Part shown: piece after piece, positions 1 to 6,850 of the stretch | How positions within the stretch are numbered: the first letter of the stretch is position 1 | Layout of the letters: each line of letters opens with the position of its first letter | Assembly: GCA_023423235.1 (NCBI GenBank) | Contig: JAFAFY010000428.1 | Coordinates: 1 to 8,364, forward strand | DNA length: 8,364 nt | Reading direction: 5' to 3' | Source of the DNA: Pseudomonadota bacterium | GTDB lineage: Bacteria > Pseudomonadota > Gammaproteobacteria > Xanthomonadales > Xanthomonadaceae | Notes under the pieces: model-generated | What the model was told of the DNA's origin: nothing | What the model saw: the letters and a program-made list of their open reading frames with translations, nothing else | The model's database searches: none | Translations under genes and position numbers: made by a program

Positions 1-89
1 GCATAGGCCAGCGCGGCGAGGATCAGCACCAGCACCGGCACCAGGAACAGGTGGGCGAGGTCGTAGAGACTGGCTTCGAGGGTATTCAT
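1..89 (-). CDS. N-terminus of a MotA/TolQ/ExbB-like proton-channel protein (partial, cut by window edge)
   Basis: Only the first 29 codons are present. The peptide starts MNTLEASLYDLAHLF and runs into a hydrophobic stretch (LVPVLVLILAALAY, about residues 16-29), a first transmembrane helix after a short N-terminal amphipathic segment. The ATG at 87-89 overlaps the TGA of the upstream cobN-like gene as ATGA, with no clear Shine-Dalgarno, so translation is probably coupled. Seen: the start, overlap and hydrophobic helix. Known: CobN-like genes that follow TonB receptors are often followed by a MotA/TolQ/ExbB-family gene and then a DUF2149 gene, and this N-terminus is of that style. Inferred: a proton-conducting inner-membrane subunit that energises its periplasmic partner. 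With so little sequence, another small membrane protein is possible. Confidence 0.6.
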   Translation of the reverse strand, partial: MNTLEASLYDLAHLFLVPVLVLILAALAY

Positions 90-3000
90 CGGGGTGTCGG
101 GTGTTCCGGGGAGGAGGAAAGGTTGCGACGGCGGCCGCTGCGCGACTGCTGCCATGCGCCGGCCACCAGGCACAGCGCCAGCAGCCACAGCGCCGGCACG
201 CGCAGGCCCGGTGGTGCCGTGGATGGCGGTTCGATCTGGCGCATCACCCGCCCGCGCACCTGGGGCGCGGCGACGGGCTCGGCGATTGGTTCGGCAGGCG
301 GCTCGGCTGCAGGCGCGGCGTCAGGTCCGGCCGCCGGAGGACGTGTGGCGGAGGCTGGCGCAGCGGTGGGCGCCGCGGTGCCGAAGCCCGGCGCAGGTGC
401 TGCCGCGCTGGCGGCATCGGTTGCGGCGGTCGCCTGCTCGATCGCCCGTAGCCGCGTCTCCAGCTCGCTGCGGGTGCGTGCGTCGGCCTGCCAGTAGCCG
501 CGTGCGACCGCCTCCTGCATGCGCCGGATGAGCTGCGCCTGCGCCGTGGGATTGTCGCGTTCGAACCACTGGTCGATCCCCAGCTGGCGCACGTCGCGCA
601 CGTAGGTGTCGTGCACGGCCTGCCACTGCGCATCGCGCACCACGTCCGGCGCCGTGGTCTGCCAGCCGTAAAGGTTGTTGACCGCATCGAGCACCTGCAG
701 GGTGCCGGCATAGCCTTCCTGCTGCATCTCGCCGATCCAGTGCGGGTTGAGCTGGCGGCTGCGCAGCTCCGCGGCCAGGAACTGGCCCGCGCCGCTGGTA
801 CGCGGCGCCTCGCTGCGCAGGTCGCTGACGTACAGCGCGGGACTCGCGCCATCGAGATGCCGCACCGCCAGCGACAGCCCGCCGAGGTACTCGAACGGAT
901 GATCGGTCGACAGCACGCCATGGGTATTGGACGAGCGCGACAGCACCGCGGCCTGCACGCCGCGCAACTGCTCGGCGAACACATTGGCGCCGGCCACCGA
1001 GACGCCCTGCTCGCGCGCGCCATAGCCGTACTGCAGGCGCGACAGGAACACATCGGCCAGGGTGGCGTCGTCCTTGGCGACGCCATCGCCGTCGTCCAGC
1101 ACGGCATCGGTCAGGTCGCTGCCGTACTCGCCCGGTGCATTGCTGAAGATGCGCAGCGTCGATAGTGTCTGCGCGCGGGCGGCGTCCACGCCCTGCGCGC
1201 GCAGGCGTTCGGCGACCGCGGCGCTGTTGCGCGCAACCGGGTTGCCGGCCCCGCCCTGCGCGGCCAGCCGGTCGATGGCATCGGCCAGCAGGCGCATGAA
1301 GCCGTCGAACTGGTCGCGGTAGACGCTGGTGGCCTGGACCACGACATCGATGCGCGGGCGCTCCAGCGCCGCATCGGGAATGATCTCCAGCGCGGTCAAC
1401 TTCCCGCCCGCATCCCACACCGGCTGCAGGCCAAGTGCGTGCAGCACCTGCGCTTCCTGCACGCCGAGCTGGCGGATGGTCTCCGACGACCACAGGCTGA
1501 AGGCGAGCTTCTCCGGCGCCCGGCCGTCATGGTCGCGGCGATACGCTTCGACGAGTTGCTGCAGGGCCTCGCGGCCGGTCGCGTAGGCGGCAGCCGTCGG
1601 GATCTTGTCGGGTTCGAGCGCATGCAGGTTGCGGCCACTGCGCAGGCCGGGGTCGCGCAGCGGGTCGCCACCCGGCCCCGGCGGGACGAAGCCGCCCGCC
1701 AGGCCGCGCAACAGCGATTCGGTTTCCTGGGTGTCGCGCAGCGCGGCATCGAGTTCCCGGGCACGCGTGAGCTGGGCGCGCAGCGCCGGATCGTCGACAG
1801 TCTGGAACTCGCCGTCACCGTGCAGATACTGCGCCAGCGTGCGGTAGGGCAGGCTTTGCGCCAGCGCGGCGAAGTCTTCGGCAAACACTTCGTTCGCATC
1901 CAGGCCCAGCGCCTGGTAATACGGCGCGCCGAGTTGCTGCATCACCGTGGAGATCCGGTGTTCCTCCGCCGCCGACGCGCCGAAGGTATGCAGGCCCAGC
2001 GGCATCGCACTGCGCGCAAGTTCATGCAGGTGGTCGTGCAGCAACGGCAGGAAGCCGTCGATATCGGCAGTGATCGCGGCGCGGTCCCAGCCCATGTCCC
2101 CGGCGATGCCGGCGGCAAGCGCCGCCTCGCCGATCGCAGCGCCGGTGCGCAGGCGCACCCCGCCTGCGTCGAGCTGCTGGTACTGGTGGATCAGCGCGTG
2201 CAGGTCGCGCATCTCGTCGTAGAGACCGGCCGGCGCGAATGCCGGCACCTGATGGCTGATGGTGACCGCGCGGCCGCGCCGCTTGGCCTGCATCGCCTCG
2301 CCGATGTTGTCCTGGATGTAGGGGTAGAACACCGGCACGTCGCCGACCGCGAGATAGGGATAATCGCCGGCCCACAGCGCGCGGTCCTTGCCCGGCGTCC
2401 ATTCCTGGGTGCCGTGGGTGCCGAAGTGGATCAGCGCATCGGCGGCGAAACGCTCGCGCAAGTAAAGATAGGCGGCGAGGTAGTAGTGGCTGGGCACCGA
2501 TTGCTGGTCGTGCGTGGCCTCGCCGACCTGCCCTGCACGCGGTGGCTGCGGCATCAGCAGCAGATGCCCCAGCCGCGCACGCGGGATCACGAACGCAGGT
2601 GCGCCGTCGATCGTGCGCACCGACGGGTGCTGCGCCGGATCGCCCCAGCGCGCCAGCAGCGCCTCGCGACGCGTCGCCGGCAAGGTATCCAGCCACTGCC
2701 GGTAGCGCGCCACCGGCAGGCTGTCGGCCAGGTCGTCGCGGCGCAGCGCGTCCAGCGTTTCCGGGCGGTAGTAGCCGCCCAGCATCGCCTGGCCCATGGC
2801 GATCACCTCGCGCTCGCTGGCGGCATCGACGCGGTAGCCCGCCTCGCCCAGGTGCTGCGACAGTGCCGCCACGCTGCGCGGCACGTTGAGATTGGAGGCC
2901 GAGAGGTTCTTCTCGCCGGCCGGGTAGTTCCAGAACAGCAGCGCCACATGCTTGTCGGCCGCCGGCGTGCTGCGCAGCGCCGCGATCCGCCGCAGCCGGC

Positions 3001-4027
3001 CGACCAGCAGCGCGACCTGTTCGGGAATCGCCACCTGCTCGCCGCGCGCGACGGCGCCAAGCACCAGCGGGTCGCTGGCCCCCCAGATCTCGGGCACGGC
3101 GATGAAGGTCGCCGCCAGCGCGGCCGGCACACCACTGCTGGCCGCGCGCCAGGCTTCAGGGTCCTGCTGGCGTGCGTTCAGCCCCTGGATCACCGGCACG
3201 TCCAGTGCCAGGAATTCCGTTGCGCGCAGTCCCCCCTGCTGCAGGTGGGTCATGTTGACGATCGCGACCACATCCTGGCCCGCCAGCGCATTGCGCAGCG
3301 CCTCGGGGTCGTCGTCGTCGAACCACACGCCGAAGGCGCTGATGCCCTGCGCGGCGGCGCCTTCGATCACCGCGTCGGCGAGCGTGGTCTGCAGCGACGC
3401 CACACTGCCGGCCGAGACCAGCAGCGCGACCGCCGGGCCCGGTGCATGGTGCTGCCGCCACGCGGCGAAATCGACAGGGCCGGCGAAGATGTCGTCCGCG
3501 CCGGGATGGTAGAAACCGGCTGCCGGCATCGGTCGCGGCGGCGGAATCGCATCCTGCTCGCCGCCGTCTTTCCATTGCCGCAGATACCCAGCCAGATTGC
3601 GGTAGTTGGCGATGCCGCCGCCGGCGTAGTAGCCGGCGATGCGCCGCGCCTGGGCATCGGCCAGTGCGCCCGATGCCGGCGGCCCGCCGCCCACGCGCAC
3701 CCACGGCACACCGCCTGCGGCCAGTGCGTCGCCCAGCGCTGCCTGTACCGCTTCGGCATCCGAAGGCCGCGGCGTGTCCAGGATCACCAGATCGGCCCCG
3801 GCGATCCGCGCTGGCGCATCGTCGCGCTCCGCGGCGACGTACTCGAAACGGATGCCATGCCCGCGGCCCAGCGCATCCAGCCTGGCCACCTTGGATGGCA
3901 GCACGAAATCACTGGCCGCGACCTTGACCACCACGTCGGGCGAAGCGGCACCGGCCGTCGCCGTGGCTGCGCACCACGGCATCGTCAAGGCCAGGCACGC
4001 CATCGCCCTGCACCACCACCGACGCAT
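86..4027 (-). CDS. cobN: CobN/Mg-chelatase-family large subunit, predicted periplasmic and membrane-tethered (HmuS-like)
   Basis: A 1313-residue member of the CobN/BchH/ChlH chelatase family. Family landmarks in order: FWNYPAGEKN (residues 365-374), HFGTHGTQEWTPGK (from 534) followed by a DNIGEAMQAKRR block, PGEYGSDL, SSNTHGVLSTD (from 1032), and LNPHWIGEMQQEGYAG (from 1093). Unlike cytoplasmic CobN it begins with a signal peptide (MRRWWCR, then a hydrophobic core; cleavage likely near residues 25-27) and ends with a Pro/Ala-rich linker (about 1199-1271), one transmembrane helix (about 1277-1292) and an Arg-rich tail. The chelatase body should therefore face the periplasm. The ATG at 4027 is chosen because it lies 2 bases after the receptor stop and gives the signal peptide; the frame is open up to 4288 but that part overlaps the receptor. 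Automatic annotation would read cobalt insertion for B12. The architecture and neighbours fit the HmuS type, linked to metal removal from haem, better. No ATPase partner (CobS/CobT) is seen. Confidence 0.93.
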   Translation of the reverse strand: MRRWWCRAMACLALTMPWCAATATAGAASPDVVVKVAASDFVLPSKVARLDALGRGHGIRFEYVAAERDDAPARIAGADLVILDTPRPSDAEAVQAALGDALAAGGVPWVRVGGGPPASGALADAQARRIAGYYAGGGIANYRNLAGYLRQWKDGGEQDAIPPPRPMPAAGFYHPGADDIFAGPVDFAAWRQHHAPGPAVALLVSAGSVASLQTTLADAVIEGAAAQGISAFGVWFDDDDPEALRNALAGQDVVAIVNMTHLQQGGLRATEFLALDVPVIQGLNARQQDPEAWRAASSGVPAALAATFIAVPEIWGASDPLVLGAVARGEQVAIPEQVALLVGRLRRIAALRSTPAADKHVALLFWNYPAGEKNLSASNLNVPRSVAALSQHLGEAGYRVDAASEREVIAMGQAMLGGYYRPETLDALRRDDLADSLPVARYRQWLDTLPATRREALLARWGDPAQHPSVRTIDGAPAFVIPRARLGHLLLMPQPPRAGQVGEATHDQQSVPSHYYLAAYLYLRERFAADALIHFGTHGTQEWTPGKDRALWAGDYPYLAVGDVPVFYPYIQDNIGEAMQAKRRGRAVTISHQVPAFAPAGLYDEMRDLHALIHQYQQLDAGGVRLRTGAAIGEAALAAGIAGDMGWDRAAITADIDGFLPLLHDHLHELARSAMPLGLHTFGASAAEEHRISTVMQQLGAPYYQALGLDANEVFAEDFAALAQSLPYRTLAQYLHGDGEFQTVDDPALRAQLTRARELDAALRDTQETESLLRGLAGGFVPPGPGGDPLRDPGLRSGRNLHALEPDKIPTAAAYATGREALQQLVEAYRRDHDGRAPEKLAFSLWSSETIRQLGVQEAQVLHALGLQPVWDAGGKLTALEIIPDAALERPRIDVVVQATSVYRDQFDGFMRLLADAIDRLAAQGGAGNPVARNSAAVAERLRAQGVDAARAQTLSTLRIFSNAPGEYGSDLTDAVLDDGDGVAKDDATLADVFLSRLQYGYGAREQGVSVAGANVFAEQLRGVQAAVLSRSSNTHGVLSTDHPFEYLGGLSLAVRHLDGASPALYVSDLRSEAPRTSGAGQFLAAELRSRQLNPHWIGEMQQEGYAGTLQVLDAVNNLYGWQTTAPDVVRDAQWQAVHDTYVRDVRQLGIDQWFERDNPTAQAQLIRRMQEAVARGYWQADARTRSELETRLRAIEQATAATDAASAAAPAPGFGTAAPTAAPASATRPPAAGPDAAPAAEPPAEPIAEPVAAPQVRGRVMRQIEPPSTAPPGLRVPALWLLALCLVAGAWQQSRSGRRRNLSSSPEHPTPR

Positions 4028-4029
4028 GC

Positions 4030-5985
4030 TCAGAAGCCCAGGTTCACGCCAACGTGGACGTAGCGGCCGGTCTCGGGATAGCTGTACAGCGCCGAGGTTT
4101 CGGCCAGGCGCTCGTCGGTCAGGTTCTCGACCCCGCCGCGCAGGCGGATGCGATCGGTGATGCGATAGCCCAGGTCCAGCGACCACAGCGTGTAGCCGGG
4201 CAGTTCGACCAGTGCACTGGTCCCCGATTGCCACTGCGCGCCCTTGTACTCGGCGCGCAATGCACTGCGCCACGCGGCACCTTCCCACGCGATCTGGGCC
4301 ATCGCACCATGACGCGGCCGCTCGACCAGCGGCAGACCCGTCTCGCGGTCACGCGGCTGCAGCCAGTTGTAGTTCGCGTCCAGCGAGAAGCCGCCGGGCA
4401 ATGCCACGTCGCCGGCCAGTTCCACGCCGCGGATACGCGCCTTGGCGACGTTCATGTAGCTGCGCAGCTCGCGCCCGCGGATGCCGCAGTCCGACAGGCA
4501 CAACGTCTGCACCAGATCCTCGAGATCGCTCTGGAACGCGGTCGCCTGCGCCGACCAGCCATCGCCGCTCCAGGTCGCGCCCAATTCCATCGTCGTTGCG
4601 GTTTCCGGCTTCAGCGCGGGATTGCCGACGATGGTGAAGCGGCCACCGCCGCCAGTTGCCGAATACTCCGGCGACAGTTGCTTGAGCGTCGGTGCCTTGA
4701 AGCCATTGCCGATGCCGCCCTTGAACGTCAGCCGGTCGCTGGCGTGGAAGATGCCGTAGGCGCGCGGGCTCTGGTGCCAGCCGAAGCGGTCGTGATGGTC
4801 GGCGCGGTTGCCCACCACCAGCGACCAGGCATCGCCCAGGTCGATCTCGTCCTGCAGCAGCAGCGCACGGTGCACCAGTCCGGCCGCGCCGCTGACCGAT
4901 ACCGTGTCGTCTTCCAGCCGCTCGCGCCGCCACTCGCCGCCCACCGTCACCCGATGCCGCTCCCCCAGACGGGTCGAGGCCTGACCATCGACGATGTCGT
5001 CGACCAGCGACTGCGGGTTGGTGGCCGCCCCACGCGTGCGGCGATTGGTGCGGTCCAGGGTAGACCGGTAGGCACGGATACGGGTATCGCCCCAGGCCCA
5101 GTTGCCCTGGTGGCTGAGCGAACTCTGGCGCCGGTCGATGTGGTCGACCGACTCGTACACATACGGCACCGTCCCGGCCTGCAGCGCGTCGCGCCAGCGG
5201 CGCTCCCTGCCCTGCAGGTGGCTGGCGTCGATGCGCTGGCGCGCGTCCGGGGTCCAGGTCAGGGTGAGGTTGCCGCTGTGCGCGTCGCGTCCCTCCTGTT
5301 CGGTCAGGCGCGTGTCTGACGGGTCCTCGGTGTCGTCCTTGCGCCGCACCTCGGCATTGAAGCTCAATCCCAGCACATCGGGCACCAGCGGGCCGCCGGC
5401 ATACACACCCGCCTGGTAGACCCCGCCACCATGACCGCCGGCAACCACGCCACCGTTGTAGCCGAAGCTGCCAAGCCACCGATCGGTCGCACCGCGGGTA
5501 ATGATGTTGACCACGCCGCCCAGCGCCTCGGAACCGTACAGCGACGACATCGGGCCGCGCACGACCTCGATGCGTTCGATCGCCTCGACCGGCATCCAGC
5601 CCAGGTCGAAATCGGCGTGCGCGATCGCGTCGCTGGCCGCGCTGACGCGTTTGCCATCGACCAGCACCAGCGTGTACTCGCTGTCCATGCCGCGGATACG
5701 GATGCCGCGACGGGAAAACCCCACGCCGCTCAGGGAAACGCCCGGGGAACCGCGCAGCGCATCGGCCAGGTCCAGGACCGGGCGCGACTGCAGATCCTCA
5801 CGGGTGATCACGTCGACGAACGCCGGCGCATCGCGCAGGCGGGTTTCATGCGCGCTGGCGGTCACGACGATCGTATCGAGGTCCACGGCGTCGCCGTCGG
5901 CAGTGGTTGCGGCATGGACAGGCAAGGCAAGGCTGGCGACGGCAAGGCATGCCGTCATCGGAAAGGCGGGAAATGGGACTGACAC
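4030..5985 (-). CDS. TonB-dependent outer-membrane receptor, CirA/FepA-like
   Basis: A 651-residue gated outer-membrane pore that imports a ligand using TonB energy. Seen: signal peptide ending VHA (about residue 25); TonB box region DLDTIVVTA (35-43); plug domain with RGIRIRGMDSEYTLVLVDGKR and RIEVVRGPMSSLYGSEALGG; then a beta-barrel with the FKAP (429-432) and NPALKPE (455-461) boxes, NVAKARIRGVEL, and a C-terminal phenylalanine typical of barrels. A Cys pair (C496, C500) probably forms a disulfide in an extracellular loop. Length and plug wording are closest to the CirA/FepA group, although in this genomic context it would often be labelled BtuB. The start is GTG at 5985 with a weak AGG 6 bases upstream; an ATG at 5958 (Met10) is the alternative and gives a shorter signal peptide. 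First gene of the operon, 2 bases before cobN. The ligand (haem, cobalamin, other metal chelate) is not determined. Confidence 0.93.
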   Translation of the reverse strand: MSVPFPAFPMTACLAVASLALPVHAATTADGDAVDLDTIVVTASAHETRLRDAPAFVDVITREDLQSRPVLDLADALRGSPGVSLSGVGFSRRGIRIRGMDSEYTLVLVDGKRVSAASDAIAHADFDLGWMPVEAIERIEVVRGPMSSLYGSEALGGVVNIITRGATDRWLGSFGYNGGVVAGGHGGGVYQAGVYAGGPLVPDVLGLSFNAEVRRKDDTEDPSDTRLTEQEGRDAHSGNLTLTWTPDARQRIDASHLQGRERRWRDALQAGTVPYVYESVDHIDRRQSSLSHQGNWAWGDTRIRAYRSTLDRTNRRTRGAATNPQSLVDDIVDGQASTRLGERHRVTVGGEWRRERLEDDTVSVSGAAGLVHRALLLQDEIDLGDAWSLVVGNRADHHDRFGWHQSPRAYGIFHASDRLTFKGGIGNGFKAPTLKQLSPEYSATGGGGRFTIVGNPALKPETATTMELGATWSGDGWSAQATAFQSDLEDLVQTLCLSDCGIRGRELRSYMNVAKARIRGVELAGDVALPGGFSLDANYNWLQPRDRETGLPLVERPRHGAMAQIAWEGAAWRSALRAEYKGAQWQSGTSALVELPGYTLWSLDLGYRITDRIRLRGGVENLTDERLAETSALYSYPETGRYVHVGVNLGF

Positions 5986-6005
5986 GGGAGACCTGGGGCT
6001 GACAA

Positions 6006-6021
6006 GCGGGAGGACACCCGC
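6006..6021 (-). promoter_or_regulatory. Small GC hairpin in the receptor-operon leader
   Basis: On the minus strand GCGGG, a 6-base loop TGTCCT, then CCCGC form a perfect 5-bp stem in the leader between the predicted transcription start (about 6025) and the GTG start. No T-run follows, so it is not a terminator. It could affect mRNA stability or translation, or be chance in GC-rich DNA. Confidence 0.3.
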
Positions 6022-6031
6022 ATTGCCGATA

Positions 6032-6060
6032 AATGTAATGTTATTACATCAATTTTTCAA
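6032..6060 (-). promoter_or_regulatory. Promoter of the receptor-cobN-exbB operon
   Basis: On the minus strand TTGAAA (6060-6055; 5 of 6 to the sigma-70 -35 consensus), a 17-base spacer, then TACATT (6037-6032; 4 of 6 to TATAAT). It lies in an AT-rich island with only 5 G/C among the 31 bases 6030-6060, against a GC-rich background. The predicted start near 6025 gives a leader of about 40 bases before the GTG at 5985, too short for a large riboswitch. Confidence 0.6.
6033..6049. promoter_or_regulatory. Palindromic operator ATGTAAT-GTT-ATTACAT over the -10 region
   Basis: A perfect inverted repeat with 7-base arms and a 3-base centre. It covers the -10 element and the adjoining 12 bases of the spacer, the usual place for a repressor. 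The TGTAAT-N3-ATTACA core has the layout and AT content of Fur-superfamily boxes. It is nearer to a Zur-type box (TGTTAT-N3-ATAACA, one symmetric change per arm) than to the classical Fur box. The regulator is inferred, not identified. Confidence 0.55.
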
Positions 6061-6289
6061 GCCTGTGGAGTTGCAGCTCCGGTGCCACGGACGCGGCCGA
6101 GCCGGATGCTGCAATTGCGCAGGCCGGGCGCGCGGTCGCCGCCCCCTCCGAGCGACGCGCCTACCCAAGCGCGCACCACAACGGCCCGCTGTTCCCGGCG
6201 CATCCGGTTCGCAGACCCCATGCACGACCAGACGCCATGGCCGGCGTCGCCCCTGCCCTGCACTGATGGGCAACGGCGCGACGGACACG

Positions 6290-6316
6290 AAAAAGCCCGC
6301 GCTGGGAGCGGGCTTT
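6290..6316 (-). terminator. ssb: Rho-independent terminator of ssb
   Basis: On the minus strand AAAGCCCGC, a 7-base loop TCCCAGC, then GCGGGCTTT form a perfect 9-bp stem, and the run of five T at 6294-6290 (partly within the stem) follows the GC part. It lies about 30 bases after the ssb stop codon. On the plus strand only three T follow, so it should work mainly for ssb. Confidence 0.85.
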
Positions 6317-6346
6317 CGAAGACGTGACGCGTAAGCTGGACTCGCC

Positions 6347-6844
6347 TCAGAACGGAATGTCGTCGTCCGAGAAGTCGTCCATCGGCGCGGGCTGCTGCTG
6401 CTGCGCGGGGCGACGCTGCTGCTGGGGCGCATCGCTGCGCTCGGGACGCTGCGGCCGCGCACTGCGCTCGTAGTTGCCACCGCCACCGCCACCGCCGCCG
6501 CCACCCTCGCCGCGGCCGCCGAGCATCTGCATCTCGTCGGCAATGATGTCGGTGGAGTACTTCTCCACGCCGTCCTGGCCGGTGTACTTGTCGTAGCGGA
6601 TCGAGCCTTCGACATAGACCTGGCTGCCCTTGCGCAGGTACTCGCCGGCGATCTCGCCGAGCTTGCCGAAGAACACCACGCGGTGCCACTCGGTGCGCTC
6701 CTGCTGGTTGCCGTCGCGGTCCTTTCGCACGCTGGTCGTCGCCAGGCTGATGCGGGTCACGGCCATGCCGCTCTGGGTGTACTTGATGTCCGGGTCGTTG
6801 CCGAGGTTGCCGACCAGGATCACTTTGTTGATGCCACGGGCCAT
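6347..6844 (-). CDS. ssb: Single-stranded DNA-binding protein
   Basis: A 165-residue SSB that coats single-stranded DNA in replication, recombination and repair and recruits partners through its acidic tip. The OB-fold covers about residues 1-110 (ARGINKVILVGNLGNDPDIKY, TEWHRVVFFGKLGEIAGEYLRKGSQVYVEG, MQMLGGR). A flexible linker follows with ten consecutive glycines (114-123) and Gln/Pro/Arg-rich sequence, ending in DDFSDDDIPF, the canonical partner-binding tip. Compared with E. coli SSB from memory, Trp54 is kept (W53) and Phe60 is kept (F59), but Trp88 is Tyr (Y87) and Trp40 is absent. The ATG at 6844 is chosen for the family N-terminus and the AAGGA ribosome site 6 bases upstream; the frame stays open to 6946 but the extra residues are not SSB-like. 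Monocistronic, with its own terminator, divergent from ispB. Confidence 0.98.
   Translation of the reverse strand: MARGINKVILVGNLGNDPDIKYTQSGMAVTRISLATTSVRKDRDGNQQERTEWHRVVFFGKLGEIAGEYLRKGSQVYVEGSIRYDKYTGQDGVEKYSTDIIADEMQMLGGRGEGGGGGGGGGGNYERSARPQRPERSDAPQQQRRPAQQQQPAPMDDFSDDDIPF
6476..6505 (-). repeat. ssb: GGN trinucleotide tract coding ten glycines in ssb
   Basis: Thirty bases of alternating GGC and GGT codons in the SSB linker. It is a short, slightly impure triplet repeat, so the number of glycines may vary between strains without breaking the frame. Confidence 0.75.
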
Positions 6845-6850
6845 GGGAGT

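Larger units (their letters stand above)
5986..6346. other. Intergenic region between the receptor operon and ssb
   Basis: No gene is supported in this 361-base stretch. From left to right it holds the operon leader with a small hairpin, the AT-rich promoter and operator of the receptor operon, about 230 bases of GC-rich spacer (6061-6289) with nothing recognised beyond short palindromes such as GGAGTTGCAGCTCC (6067-6080) and GCAATTGC, and the ssb terminator. Open frames across it are composition artefacts. No riboswitch-like or tRNA-like fold was recognised. Confidence 0.7.

Noticed and set aside
3998..4027. Tat signal in the CobN-like N-terminus (Arg-Arg at residues 2-3)
   Set aside because: The RRWWCR context lacks the Ser/Thr-Arg-Arg-x-Phe-Leu-Lys pattern; an ordinary Sec signal explains it better.
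1439..4063. An 874-codon open frame on the plus strand, antisense to the CobN-like gene
   Set aside because: It lies opposite a gene with clear family motifs and its translation has no recognisable domain. Long antisense frames are common in GC-rich coding DNA because stop codons are rare in that phase.
4028..4288. N-terminal extension of the CobN-like protein up to 4288
   Set aside because: It would overlap 86 codons of the receptor and bury the signal peptide; the ATG at 4027 lies 2 bases after the receptor stop.
4054..5319. A 421-codon open frame on the plus strand, antisense to the receptor
   Set aside because: Same artefact of GC-rich codon use; no motifs, and the opposite strand encodes an unmistakable TonB receptor.
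6033..6049. Classical Fur box
   Set aside because: The arms read TGTAAT rather than the GATAAT units of the Fur box, so Fur is not favoured, although a related regulator is possible.
6061..6289. Small genes or a structured RNA in the spacer
   Set aside because: Short frames on both strands have no ribosome site or family likeness, and the palindromes there are short; nothing rises above what GC-rich sequence gives by chance.
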